Source: an uncultured Eubacteriales bacterium
GTDB taxonomy: Bacteria > Bacillota > Clostridia > Oscillospirales > Oscillospiraceae
DNA length: 64,000 nucleotides
NCBI GenBank assembly: GCA_900316205.1
Contig: ONBX01000011.1
Span: 22,657 to 86,656, forward strand
Direction: 5' to 3'
Position numbers and translations under genes: made by a program. The stretch's first letter is position 1. Every line of letters begins with the position of its first letter. Shown piece after piece: positions 43,873 to 51,883 of this stretch. The notes under the pieces were generated by a model. The model was not told the origin of the DNA. It worked only from the letters and a program-made list of their open reading frames with translations, and searched no databases.

Positions 43873-45185
43873 CAGCCCAGGGAAATGATCTTGTCGCTGA
43901 ACTCCGCAGGCTGGGGAATGTCCACCAGTTCGATGTCCGCCCCAAGACCCTGGAGCTTGCCCACAAAGTTTTCGTATCCGCGCTCGATGAAGTGGATATC
44001 CTCCACCTCGGTGGTGCCGGCGGCACAGAGGCCCGCGATGACCATGGCGGCGCCTGCTCGCAGATCGCAGGCCATGACCTGGGCCCCGGTGAGACGGCGG
44101 CCGCCCTCAATGATGGCGATGCGCCCATCCACCTGGATCTCCGCGCCCATCTTGCGCAGCTCGTTGACGTACTTGAAGCGGTTATCGTAGATGCCCTCGG
44201 TGATGACAGAAGTGCCCTTCGCCAGGCAGAGCAGCGTGCCCATCTGGGGCTGCATATCCGTGGGGAAGCCGGGATAGGGCATGGTCTTGATATTGACCCG
44301 GCGCAGATTGCTGGCGCCCTTCACCAGGACGGAATCATCGTACTCCTGCACGATGGTGCCGGTCTCGCGGAGCTTGGCGCTGATGCACTCCAGATGCTTG
44401 GGGATGACGTTCTTCACCAGCACTTCCCCGCCGGTGGCCGCGGCGGCGACCATGTAGGTGCCGGCCTCGATCTGGTCGGGAATGATGGAGTAGCTGCCGC
44501 CGTGAAGCTTATCCACGCCGTTGACCTTGATGGTATCGGTGCCCGCGCCGCGTACGTCCGCGCCCATGGAGTTGAGGAAGTTGGCCAGATCCACGATATG
44601 GGGCTCCCGGGCGGCGTTCTCGATGATGGTCCGGCCGGAGGCCAGCACCGCCGCGATCATGATGTTCATGGTGGCGCCCACGGAGACCTTGTCCAGATAG
44701 ATCCTGGCCCCGTGGAGACGGCCGCCGGCAGCGTCGGCATAGATAAAGCCGTTCTTCACATCGATGCTGGCGCCCAGGGCGGTCATGCCCTTGATGTGCT
44801 GGTCGATGGGACGCACGCCGAAGTTGCAGCCGCCGGGCATGGTGGTCTTGGCGCTGCCGAAGCGGCCCAACATGGAGCCAATGAGATAATAGGACGCGCG
44901 GATCTTGCGCATCAGGTCATAGGGTGCGTCCTGATAGCGGGCGTTCGTGCAGTCGATCTCGATGGTGGTTTTATTGATGTAGCTGACCTTGGCGCCGAGT
45001 TCGGCCAAAATGGTCAGGAGCATGTCGGTATCGCTGATCTGGGGGATATTTTCAATGCGGCACACGCCTTCCACCAGGAGGGCGGCGGGGATGATGGCAA
45101 CAGCCGCGTTTTTGGCGCCGCTGATCTCCACTTCACCGTGGAGAGCTCTGCCGCCGTTGATACGATATTTTTCCAATTGAAGCAC
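43872..45185 (-). CDS. murA2: UDP-N-acetylglucosamine 1-carboxyvinyltransferase, copy 2
   Basis: 437 residues. Same reaction as copy 1. Lys25-Asn26 (GAKNAAVA), catalytic Cys120 (TMPGGCNFGVRPIDQH), PGFPTDMQP, YDNRFKYVNEL and CDLRAGAAMVIAGL are present, closer to the general consensus than copy 1. Firmicutes often hold two MurA enzymes; this one heads the operon murA2-walJ-rlmH-DUF2007-pgcA. Both copies keep the fosfomycin-target Cys. Confidence 0.94.
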   Translation of the reverse strand: MLQLEKYRINGGRALHGEVEISGAKNAAVAIIPAALLVEGVCRIENIPQISDTDMLLTILAELGAKVSYINKTTIEIDCTNARYQDAPYDLMRKIRASYYLIGSMLGRFGSAKTTMPGGCNFGVRPIDQHIKGMTALGASIDVKNGFIYADAAGGRLHGARIYLDKVSVGATMNIMIAAVLASGRTIIENAAREPHIVDLANFLNSMGADVRGAGTDTIKVNGVDKLHGGSYSIIPDQIEAGTYMVAAAATGGEVLVKNVIPKHLECISAKLRETGTIVQEYDDSVLVKGASNLRRVNIKTMPYPGFPTDMQPQMGTLLCLAKGTSVITEGIYDNRFKYVNELRKMGAEIQVDGRIAIIEGGRRLTGAQVMACDLRAGAAMVIAGLCAAGTTEVEDIHFIERGYENFVGKLQGLGADIELVDIPQPAEFSDKIISLG

Positions 45186-45288
45186 CTTCCAAACTGTCCG
45201 TGCGTCCGCTTGGGGAGCACCGAGTATAAGTTATACCAGATATTGTGGTAAATAGCAAGTTTTTTCTGCTTTGCCGTCCTGAAGCGGC

Positions 45289-45828
45289 TTATCGGGAGGC
45301 CAGGATCTTCTCCGCCTTCAGCACCGCCGCGATGGTTTTGCCATCGTCGATCTCGTCGTTCATGACCATTTCCGTGAGTTTTTTGAAGGGGATCTTCTCC
45401 ACATTCAGAAACTCTCCCTCGTCCGGGTGGCTCTTGCCCGGGTGCAGGCCCAGGGCCAGGTAGAGGTAGAGCCGCTCGGTGGAAAAGCCGGGAGAGGTGC
45501 ACATGGAGCCCATGGGGATCAGCTCATCGGCCTGGAAGCCCGTCTCCTCCGAGAGCTCCCGCACGGCACATTCCAAGGGATCTTCGCCGTACTCCAGCTT
45601 GCCCGCGGGGGCCTCCAGCATCATCTTCCCGAAGGGATAGCGGAACTGGCGCACCATGGTGCAGTCCCCGTTTTCATCGACAGGCAGGATGCAGACGCCG
45701 CCGGGATGTTCCACCACCTCGCGCTTTGTCATTTTCCCGTCGCAGAGCTGTACCCGGTCCAGTCTGACCCGGACGATGACGCCCTTGTACTTCTCTTCCC
45801 CGTCGATCCGCTTCTCCGTGAAGTCCAT
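45289..45828 (-). CDS. NUDIX hydrolase (ADP-ribose pyrophosphatase type)
   Basis: 179 residues from ATG 45828 (AGAGGACACAGGAC upstream; an ATG at 45849 lacks a ribosome site). Complete Nudix box GKLEYGEDPLECAVRELSEETGF, with the upstream EAPAG typical of ADP-ribose pyrophosphatases (NudF), and the CTSPGFSTERLYLYLA segment 15 residues later, with the Pro placed as in ADPRase. It hydrolyses ADP-ribose or similar to AMP plus ribose-5-P. Monocistronic. Confidence 0.92.
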   Translation of the reverse strand: MDFTEKRIDGEEKYKGVIVRVRLDRVQLCDGKMTKREVVEHPGGVCILPVDENGDCTMVRQFRYPFGKMMLEAPAGKLEYGEDPLECAVRELSEETGFQADELIPMGSMCTSPGFSTERLYLYLALGLHPGKSHPDEGEFLNVEKIPFKKLTEMVMNDEIDDGKTIAAVLKAEKILASR

Positions 45829-46249
45829 GTCCTGTGTCCTCTTTCCCATACATAATAGAAATGATTTACATAATTTGCGTGACATAAGTATAGCACAGGA
45901 ATATGAGAATTTCCATATTTTTTTGGTAGAAAAGTGCCCGAAAAAGTTGTAAAATGTATGTAAAATCTAACTTTTACTTGCAATTTTATTGCTTTTTGGT
46001 ATAAGGAAGAAACGGATCGGTTACAAGACGTTAAGCTTCGGTTATGCCGATTGCAATGCGTTTTTGGTCTTATTCAATTATGTAAACCATTTACACGAAA
46101 TAAAAGCTGACGCATTTCAGTATGCGTCAGCTTTTACTGTTTATGAGGATAGTTTCGGAACGATCAGGTCTTGTCGAACAGAGCCAGCAGCGCCGCGATA
46201 AAACGTGTTTTATAATCGTTTCCTTTCCGTTTTCTTCTGTTTGAAAGCT
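45829..46249. promoter_or_regulatory. 421-base gap: NUDIX promoter and AT-rich spacer
   Basis: At 45888-45896 the minus strand reads TGCTATACT, an extended -10 promoter for the NUDIX gene with no clear -35. From about 45895 to 46100 the DNA is AT-rich with no convincing gene. A terminator lies at 46101-46136. Between it and 46249 nothing clear is seen. Confidence 0.5.
46101..46136. terminator. terminator hairpin
   Basis: TAAAAGCTGACGCAT, loop TTCAGT, ATGCGTCAGCTTTTA: a perfect 15-bp stem, able to act on either strand; it probably ends the ABC exporter operon. Confidence 0.85.
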
Positions 46250-47191
46250 TCAGCGCCTGTCTCTGTCGATAAACTCCAGGGCGATGACGGAGGCGAGGGC
46301 AAACACCACCATCATGAGCAGCAGCACGCCCCAGTTGTGCAGGACGTTTTCCACGGTGGCGGCGTATTGGGGCAGCTGGTTATGCTGGCCGCACCACTCC
46401 AGGAAGGGGTCCCGATAGCCATGCTCCTCCACATAGATCAGCATGTCCCTCAGCGGGGTATAGCCGAAGACATCCAGATCCTTGAAGCCCACGATCATAT
46501 TCCAGACCGCAACCATGGGCTGCTCGTTATAGCGCCCGATGCTGCAGAGGCCGTCCATGCCCCAGTGGGAAACGGTCAGGAGCTTGATCTTGTCGGCAAA
46601 GCCGGTGAGGGAGAAGAAGCCACCGGAAAACACCAGCTGAAAGATCAGCAGGAAGGGCATGGTGGTCATGGCCGTGGTGGTGTTGCGCACGATGCAGGAG
46701 ACCATCAGCGCCATCATATCGGCGGTGTAGGTAATGAGCAGAATGCTGATGCCCACGTCCAGCAGGCCCCAGGGCGTCACCACCCCGGCGGAAGGGATCC
46801 GCACGCCGGCTATGGAGCAGATGATCAGGGTCACCACCGTCTGCGCAAGGCAGAGCAGCAGCTGATAGATCATCTGCGCCAGGACATAGGCGGACATGTG
46901 CAGGCCGGAGCGGTGCTCGTGCTTGATGATCTCCCGCTCCCGGCAGACCACCTGGATGGAGTTGAAAAAGCCATTCCAGATACAGGCGCAGACCAGGGCG
47001 AAGACACCCAGCTTCGTGCCCTCCTGGTATTGGAAGAGGGTGCCGCCCACCACGAAGACCACGATGGCGGCGATCAGCGCGCCCATGGGCAGCAGCTTCC
47101 AGTCGTTCTGGTACACGAACATGCGCAGGAATTTGCCAAGATAAATGCCGGTCTGGGCAAGGCGGCCCTTGTGTCTGATCTGCTCGGTCAT
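46250..47191 (-). CDS. ABC-2 type (ABCG-like) exporter permease
   Basis: 313 residues, six membrane helices in ABC-2 arrangement. The first cytoplasmic loop FNSIQVVCREREIIKHEHRSGLHMSAYVLAQMIYQL is characteristic of ABCG-type permeases (the RExxi.kHE.rsG element). It starts 4 bases inside the ATPase gene end and would pair with that protein to make a half-type exporter. Substrate unknown. Confidence 0.88.
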   Translation of the reverse strand: MTEQIRHKGRLAQTGIYLGKFLRMFVYQNDWKLLPMGALIAAIVVFVVGGTLFQYQEGTKLGVFALVCACIWNGFFNSIQVVCREREIIKHEHRSGLHMSAYVLAQMIYQLLLCLAQTVVTLIICSIAGVRIPSAGVVTPWGLLDVGISILLITYTADMMALMVSCIVRNTTTAMTTMPFLLIFQLVFSGGFFSLTGFADKIKLLTVSHWGMDGLCSIGRYNEQPMVAVWNMIVGFKDLDVFGYTPLRDMLIYVEEHGYRDPFLEWCGQHNQLPQYAATVENVLHNWGVLLLMMVVFALASVIALEFIDRDRR

Positions 47192-48549
47192 GTGGCCGCA
47201 CCTCCCTCCGCAGCCGCGGCAAGGGCCGCGTAGCGCTCGATATACTGCTCGGCAAGGCCTTCCCCGCCCTGCTCCTTGCTGTTGACGCTCATCACCACGT
47301 CCTCCATGCTCTCCTTCCCGAAGAAGTTCCTTGCCTCCTGGGGGCTGCCGTAGAAGGCCAGACGGCCCACGCGGCCGGAGTCTCTTGCCAGGACGATCAC
47401 CTTATCGAAGAGGTCGATGACCCGGTCCGGGGTGTGGGTGATCACGATGACGATACGCCCCTCATCCGCAATGGCCCGGAGCTTGGTGAAGATCTCCTTG
47501 GCGATCACGCCGTCCAGGCCGGAGTCCGGCTCGTCCAGCACGAAAAGCTCCGGGGCGGACACCAGCTCCATGGCGATGGAGATCCGCCGGAGCTGGCCGC
47601 CGGATTTTTTGCAGACCAGGCCGCTGGCACCGGCGCTCAGGCCCAGCAGATCCATGACCTCCTGCACCCGTTCCTTCCGCTGGGCGGTGGTGACGGAGCT
47701 TGGCAGGCGCAGCTCGGCGGCGTCATCCACCGTCTGCAGCACCGTGTCGTTGCCCCGCATCAGGTTCTTCTGAGGCACAAAGCCGATCTTATACTTCATA
47801 TGGGCGTAATCCTTGTAGATATCCGCGCCGTTGAGAGTCATCTGGGCCTTGGCCTTTTCATAGCCGATGATGGCGTTCACCAGGGTGGTCTTGCCGGCGC
47901 CGGAGCCGCCCAGCAGCAGCACCAGGGAGCCGTTGGGGATGTCCAGGGAGATATCCTTCAGAAGGTAGCGGGTCTTGCCAAAGTCCTTTGCCGTGCGCTC
48001 AAACAGATCCACGCTGAGGCCCGATTCGGCGGGTGGACGGAAGTGGACGCTCTCGGCGCCGGAGATCTCCGCCGGGGCGGTGCCGGCCTCCCAATCCTCC
48101 GGCTTTGGCAGCTCCACGGGCTGAAACCGTTTCCCGAAGCCGATGATGAGGAGCACCAGCCAGTCGAACAGGAACCAGATCAGGATCCAGCCCTTCTTCA
48201 TGCCAAAGATCCGCAGCAGCCGCACATAAAGGCGCAGCCGGTAGACCACCAGCAGAACGAGGAGGATCAGGGTCGCCAAGCTCACGAGAAGGCTGAGCTT
48301 TTCCGCTTCAATTCCCTTGAACGCATATCCGAGCGCAAAGGAAAGCACTTCCATGGCGCCAACCAGGAGTCCTTCACGGGGGAGCTGGATGCACTGTCCC
48401 AGGGCGGCGAAGCGCAGACCTGGGATCCAGGCCATCCAGCGCTGCTTCCATTTCAGTTTGCCAAACACCATCCAAAGGCCCAGGGAGAAGAGAAAGATGT
48501 CCAAAAACTCCCAGTAAACGCTTTGGAGGATAATTGAGAGGGTTACCAT
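47188..48549 (-). CDS. ABCG-like ATPase fused to an N-terminal membrane domain
   Basis: 453 residues. Residues 1-150 hold four hydrophobic segments with a WKQRWMAWIPGLRFAALGQC loop that looks like DUF5684-type membrane domains; residues about 185-420 are an ABC ATPase with Walker A GGSGAGKTT, Q-loop FVPQKN, signature KSGGQLRRISI, Walker B LFVLDEPDSGLD and switch VITHTPD. The LDEPDSGLD and GQLRR wording is ABCG-like. The fusion of an unrelated membrane domain ahead of the ATPase is unusual. The last 20 residues are Ala/Gly-rich. Confidence 0.85.
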   Translation of the reverse strand: MVTLSIILQSVYWEFLDIFLFSLGLWMVFGKLKWKQRWMAWIPGLRFAALGQCIQLPREGLLVGAMEVLSFALGYAFKGIEAEKLSLLVSLATLILLVLLVVYRLRLYVRLLRIFGMKKGWILIWFLFDWLVLLIIGFGKRFQPVELPKPEDWEAGTAPAEISGAESVHFRPPAESGLSVDLFERTAKDFGKTRYLLKDISLDIPNGSLVLLLGGSGAGKTTLVNAIIGYEKAKAQMTLNGADIYKDYAHMKYKIGFVPQKNLMRGNDTVLQTVDDAAELRLPSSVTTAQRKERVQEVMDLLGLSAGASGLVCKKSGGQLRRISIAMELVSAPELFVLDEPDSGLDGVIAKEIFTKLRAIADEGRIVIVITHTPDRVIDLFDKVIVLARDSGRVGRLAFYGSPQEARNFFGKESMEDVVMSVNSKEQGGEGLAEQYIERYAALAAAAEGGAAT

Positions 48550-49031
48550 GCAAACACCTCCTGCGGGAAACGATTGTTGGTTTTCTTGTATTGTAGCACA
48601 GGATCCGGGGAAATGACAGCATTTTCCGTAGATTCTTGCCGGATTCTCCCGGCGGAACAGGTCTGAAGGATACGTTCGGTCGGATCAGAGTCCTTTATCC
48701 TTGACGGATCCCGCAAATATGGTAAAAGATCTGATTTCATCGCCTGCGTTCTGACTCTGTCGTTCGAAGAGGGCTTCCTCAAAACACATAAACGACAGAT
48801 TCGCACGTAGGGGACGCCGCCCCCGGCGTCCCGCGCCGAACAATGAAATAGCAACGGAAAACTCCGGCGAAAACGGTTCAATGTCCGAATTCGCCGGAGC
48901 TTTTCTGTTCGGTAAGATTATCACGCCGGGATGCCGGGGGCGGCATCCCCTACGCATACGAGGAGGCTTGTGCTTCAAACCGGAATCGCTCGTCTTTTGA
49001 GATTTCTATTCTTCATCAGGGTGAAGAGAAC
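48550..49031. repeat. 482-base gap with a large two-hairpin GTAGGGG element
   Basis: Element at 48806-48954: CGTAG, hairpin GGGACGCC-GCCCCC-GGCGTCCC (48811-48832), a central stem CTCCGGCGAA (48862-48871) with TTCGCCGGAG (48890-48899), then hairpin GGGATGCC-GGGGGC-GGCATCCC (48928-48949) and CTACG. Open frames across it (such as 48685-48978) are spurious. 48550-48805 and 48955-49031 show no gene. Confidence 0.75.
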
Positions 49032-49472
49032 TCATTCACTGAATTCCGTGCTGTAATAGGCCTTCAGGGTTTTCTCCACGGCGTCCGCTGCGCCGGTCAG
49101 GATCACCCGGGCCAAGCCCTTGTCCCAGCCGTAGCTGAATTGCAGGTCGGAAGCTTCCCGCATCTCTCTGCAGAAAAAGGCAGAAACGGCGTCCCCCTTT
49201 CGGCGGTCCGCGGGGAGATCCAGAATAACGCAGGTCCTGGCTGTCTTCCGATCTCTGTCCGCCAGAAAATCGAACACCGCGCTGCTGCGCTTGATGCGCA
49301 GGCCCTCCTTCACAAAGGGTTCGCTGAAAAAGCGGTCCAGCTGCTCCGGCGTGAACTGCCAGACGCCGTTTTCCTTCTCCCCCTCCAGCAGTCCCTGATT
49401 CAGGTAGTTGCGCAAAGTCCGGGTGGTGAAGCCCGTCATCATCGCCAGGTCGTTGAGATTGTATTTTTCCAT
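49032..49472 (-). CDS. MerR-like helix-turn-helix protein
   Basis: 146 residues from ATG 49472 (AAGGAGGC upstream). N-terminal winged HTH: YNLNDLAMMTGFTTRTLRNY, LNQGLLEGEKENGVWQFTPEQLDRFF, the DNA-binding half of MerR proteins. The rest (about 65-146) has alternating strands and helices, not the usual MerR coiled coil, with a Cys at TCVILDLP and at CREMREA; it may be a ligand domain. Target unknown; no nearby partner is obvious. Confidence 0.75.
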   Translation of the reverse strand: MEKYNLNDLAMMTGFTTRTLRNYLNQGLLEGEKENGVWQFTPEQLDRFFSEPFVKEGLRIKRSSAVFDFLADRDRKTARTCVILDLPADRRKGDAVSAFFCREMREASDLQFSYGWDKGLARVILTGAADAVEKTLKAYYSTEFSE

Positions 49473-49679
49473 ATCAAACGCCTCCTTGTTTTCTTTTCTG
49501 ATCCAAGGATAGCATGCCGGGACGACAGGCGCAATTTGAAAAGCGGCGACTTTTTCATAGGGGGAACTCACAACCATCATTGAGCTTCATTGATTGTTAC
49601 AATGTAATTGAAGAGACAATTGAAACTCGATCCAAAAAGTGCTATCTTTTCTACATCAACCTATAAAGAAGGCTTATCT

Positions 49680-50663
49680 ATGTTCTTTGCTTTGGACCAA
49701 GCTGGTAATAGAGTCAATGCTGAAGATGGCAAGTTTAGCGGTTGCGTTTGTCCTGCTTGCGGTAGTCCTGTTATACAAAGGCGAGGGGATACTAACAGAC
49801 ACCATTTCGCACACGACCTAAGAAAGAGGAATGATGTTAAGTGTCCTTATGATTATAATGCTGACTACAAGAATATGTCTGAATGGCATATTAGAATGCA
49901 GGAGTATTTTCCAAAAGAAGAGCGAGAGTGTATCTTCACAGATAAAGCGACAGGTGAAAAGCATATCGCTGATGTTTATATCAAAGAAGCTAATACTGTA
50001 TTAGAGTTTCAATATAGCTCCATAAAGAAGAAAGAGTTTTTAGATAGGACAATGTTCCATCTGAATGAAGGGCGAAGGCTTGTTTGGCTTTTTGATGAGA
50101 GTTGGAAAAACCCTGATGAAGAGTCATACAATAGAAAGTTTAACAAAAATGGAAAGCTTACTAAGGAGTATAGTTTAAGAGCAGAAGGACCATATAAAGA
50201 AAAAAGCTTCAAGTGGATTAATAGAAGGAAGGTTGTTGAAGAGGGTCCCCCTGTCTATCAGCCTAACTATAGTGTGTGCCTTTATACTGGAGTTGAAGGG
50301 GATGTTTTTCATAGAATTATAAGCTTGAAGGAAAAGAGCATTATTGTCTCTCTTCACGATATTGCTATGTCAAATGAGTTGAATATTGAAGACCTCTTTG
50401 CTCTTGAAACCACTTGGCAGGAACAGGAACCTTGGAAGCGCGAGATAGAGGAATTGGGAGGGCGAAAACCTTTTGAACAATACAACTCCCCACAAAAGCT
50501 TGATATATTTGAAGAAGAAATTGAAGAATACCAACGACCAATTAAGGACATAGCCGAGGCAATAAGGCTTCACAATGAGGCAATAAGAAAGCTTGACCGC
50601 GAGGACTATTGGAAAGCGCTATTGGAAGATTACGAAGGAAGAGATAAGAGAACTAAGAAGTGA
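49680..50663 (+). CDS. CoiA-like protein (zinc finger plus PD-(D/E)XK-like nuclease)
   Basis: 327 residues from ATG 49680 (AAGAAGG upstream). The N-terminus resembles competence protein CoiA: zinc-binding Cys22, Cys24, Cys27 (CVCPACGSP) and His41, His42, His45 (HHFAH). Then a nuclease-like region: Glu68 and His70 in SEWHIRMQEYF, Asp98 in HIADVYI and Glu109-Phe-Gln111 in VLEFQYSSI, the E-x-Q variant of PD-(D/E)XK seen in CoiA. The C-terminal half is charged and helical. The gene is far more AT-rich than its neighbours and uses A/T-ending codons, suggesting recent transfer. It stands alone next to the ssrA 3' end. Confidence 0.7.
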   Translation: MFFALDQAGNRVNAEDGKFSGCVCPACGSPVIQRRGDTNRHHFAHDLRKRNDVKCPYDYNADYKNMSEWHIRMQEYFPKEERECIFTDKATGEKHIADVYIKEANTVLEFQYSSIKKKEFLDRTMFHLNEGRRLVWLFDESWKNPDEESYNRKFNKNGKLTKEYSLRAEGPYKEKSFKWINRRKVVEEGPPVYQPNYSVCLYTGVEGDVFHRIISLKEKSIIVSLHDIAMSNELNIEDLFALETTWQEQEPWKREIEELGGRKPFEQYNSPQKLDIFEEEIEEYQRPIKDIAEAIRLHNEAIRKLDREDYWKALLEDYEGRDKRTKK

Positions 50664-50820
50664 TGATGGTCTCAAGAAAAAAGCTCATTAGGAATCACTT
50701 TTCATTCCAGTGATGTGATGTGTTCCGCTCAAGTACAGAAAGCGCACATCACTTGCGAAGCAAACAGCACGGACGAAGTCGCATCACGTTCCGCGCAAGC
50801 GGAACACATCGTTCTCTCCC
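50664..50820. repeat. spacer between the CoiA-like gene and ssrA
   Basis: No gene. It contains GTGTTCCGC (about 50718) repeated as part of the hairpin GTTCCGC-GCAA-GCGGAACAC (about 50787-50807), and a CATCACTTGCG/CATCACGTTCCGCG pair. Composition returns from AT-rich to GC-rich across it, as expected for a boundary. Confidence 0.5.
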
Positions 50821-50878
50821 CACCTCCACCACAAAAGAAGGCCGCCCTTGCGGGCGGCCTTCTTTTGTGGTGGAGGTG
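50821..50878. repeat. perfect 27-bp inverted repeat incorporating the ssrA 3' end
   Basis: CACCTCCACCACAAAAGAAG then GCCGCCC (50821-50847), loop TTGC, and the exact complement (50852-50878). The inner part with T-run is a strong terminator for ssrA on the minus strand; the outer 11 bases duplicate the mature tmRNA 3' terminus CACCTCCACCA in inverted orientation. Confidence 0.9.
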
Positions 50879-51217
50879 GGGGGAGTTGAACCCCCGTCCG
50901 AAAGCGTTTTAACAGGAACTTCTCCGGGCGCAGACGGTTCTTTACATTCCCTCGTCCCGGCGCAAGCCGTCATGCTCAGGGACTTGGTAGCTTCATGATG
51001 CGTGGTGCGCGCAAAGCTTAGCGCACGCACGTTCCCCACTGATCGACGCTCCATCCCGGGCCGTGGGCCTCCCGGGCGGAACGCTCGCTATTTAAGCAGC
51101 GAGGAGAACAGCGTTATCGTCGTTCTTTAATTTATAAAGCTTGCCCATTTTATGGATGGTAGGCGCATCCGCCCGCTATTCCTGCCTCCACACCCCCGTC
51201 GAAACCGTTACACCCCC
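50868..51217 (-). ncRNA. ssrA: transfer-messenger RNA (tmRNA)
   Basis: 350 bases. The 5' end GGGGGTGTAACGGTTTCGAC and the 3' end TTCAACTCCCCCCACCTCC followed by ACCA are the conserved tmRNA termini; GGGGGUG pairs with CACCUCC to form the acceptor stem with one G-U pair, and CCA is encoded. The tag frame at 51145-51092 reads GKLYKLKNDDNAVLLAA then TAA, giving the tag with the charged Ala in front; the end LLAA fits proteolysis by Clp proteases. It rescues stalled ribosomes with SmpB, encoded about 660 bases upstream. Confidence 0.96.
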
Positions 51218-51264
51218 GGGTATAGCTCTGCAAAGCGCATTCGCTTTGCAGAGCTATGCCCGGG
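51215..51264. repeat. 23-bp stem hairpin abutting the tmRNA 5' end
   Basis: CCCGGGTATAGCTCTGCAAA then GCG, loop CATT, and complement with one T/C difference. It overlaps the first three bases of tmRNA, so it would form in the precursor leader. No promoter is visible between it and ssrA. Confidence 0.75.
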
Positions 51265-51285
51265 CCTGTGGAGATGTGCACTCGC

Positions 51286-51356
51286 TGTAGGGGCGGATAG
51301 TATCCGCCCGCGTACAGCAGTCTTTTGCAGTCGGGCGGCTGATAGCCGCCCCTACA
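51286..51356. repeat. two-hairpin GTAGGGG element
   Basis: TGTAG, hairpin GGGCGGATA-G-TATCCGCCC (51291-51309), 23-base middle, hairpin GGGCGGCT-GAT-AGCCGCCC (51333-51351), CTACA. Same layout as 17281 and 48806 but other stem sequences. It lies between ssrA and the cyclophilin gene stop. Confidence 0.8.
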
Positions 51357-51364
51357 AATTCAAA

Positions 51365-51883
51365 TCAGACCTTCTCCGGCTCGGGGTAATCCACGCCGAA
51401 GGTCTCCACAGTGACCTTCTTCATCACCTGAGGGATCCGGGGCTTGTCGTTCCAGTCGGTGCGGACGCTGCAGATCTTGTCCACCACCTCGATGCCCTCG
51501 ATGAGCTTGCCGAAGGCCGCATAGCCGCCGTCCAGATGGGGGCTGTCCTCATGCATGATGAAGAACTGGCTGCCGGCGGAGTTGGGGTTGCCGGAGCGGG
51601 CCATGGAGAGGACGCCGCGGCTGTGCTTGAGCTCGTTCTTAAAGCCGTTCTGCAGAAACTCGCCCTTGATGCCGTAGCCGGGACCGCCCACGCCGATCCC
51701 CTTGGGGTCGCCGCCCTGGATCATGAAGCCGGAGATGACCCGGTGGAAGATCAGGCCGTCATAAAAGCCCTTCTTTACCAGGGAGATGAAGTTATTGACC
51801 GTGTTGGGGGCGATCTCGGGATAGAGCTCCGCCTTCATCACGTCGCCATTTTCCATTTCAAAGGTCACAATGGGATTGCTCAT
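51365..51883 (-). CDS. cyclophilin-type peptidyl-prolyl cis-trans isomerase
   Basis: 172 residues. Small cytoplasmic cyclophilin without signal peptide: FISLVKKGFYDGLIFHRVISGFMIQGGDPKGIGVGGPGYGIKGEF, GVLSMARSGNPNSAGSQFFIMHEDSPHLDGGYAAFGKLIEGIEVVD. Catalytic Arg (FHRV), Phe and Gln (SAGSQFFI) are present. It speeds proline isomerisation in protein folding. The start overlaps the smpB stop (ATGA). Confidence 0.95.
   Translation of the reverse strand: MSNPIVTFEMENGDVMKAELYPEIAPNTVNNFISLVKKGFYDGLIFHRVISGFMIQGGDPKGIGVGGPGYGIKGEFLQNGFKNELKHSRGVLSMARSGNPNSAGSQFFIMHEDSPHLDGGYAAFGKLIEGIEVVDKICSVRTDWNDKPRIPQVMKKVTVETFGVDYPEPEKV

Noticed and set aside
45989-46201. 70-codon plus-strand frame in an AT-rich gap
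   Set aside because: No ribosome site, runs through a perfect terminator hairpin, and has no family resemblance.
46160-46230. Possible attachment site or riboswitch ahead of the ABC operon end
   Set aside because: Only a weak AT-rich stretch with no conserved fold; nothing supports it.
48685-48978. 97-codon frame containing AGRRGRRPLRA
   Set aside because: That peptide is produced by reading the GTAGGGGACGCC-type palindrome; the same RRGRRPL string appears at other repeat copies.
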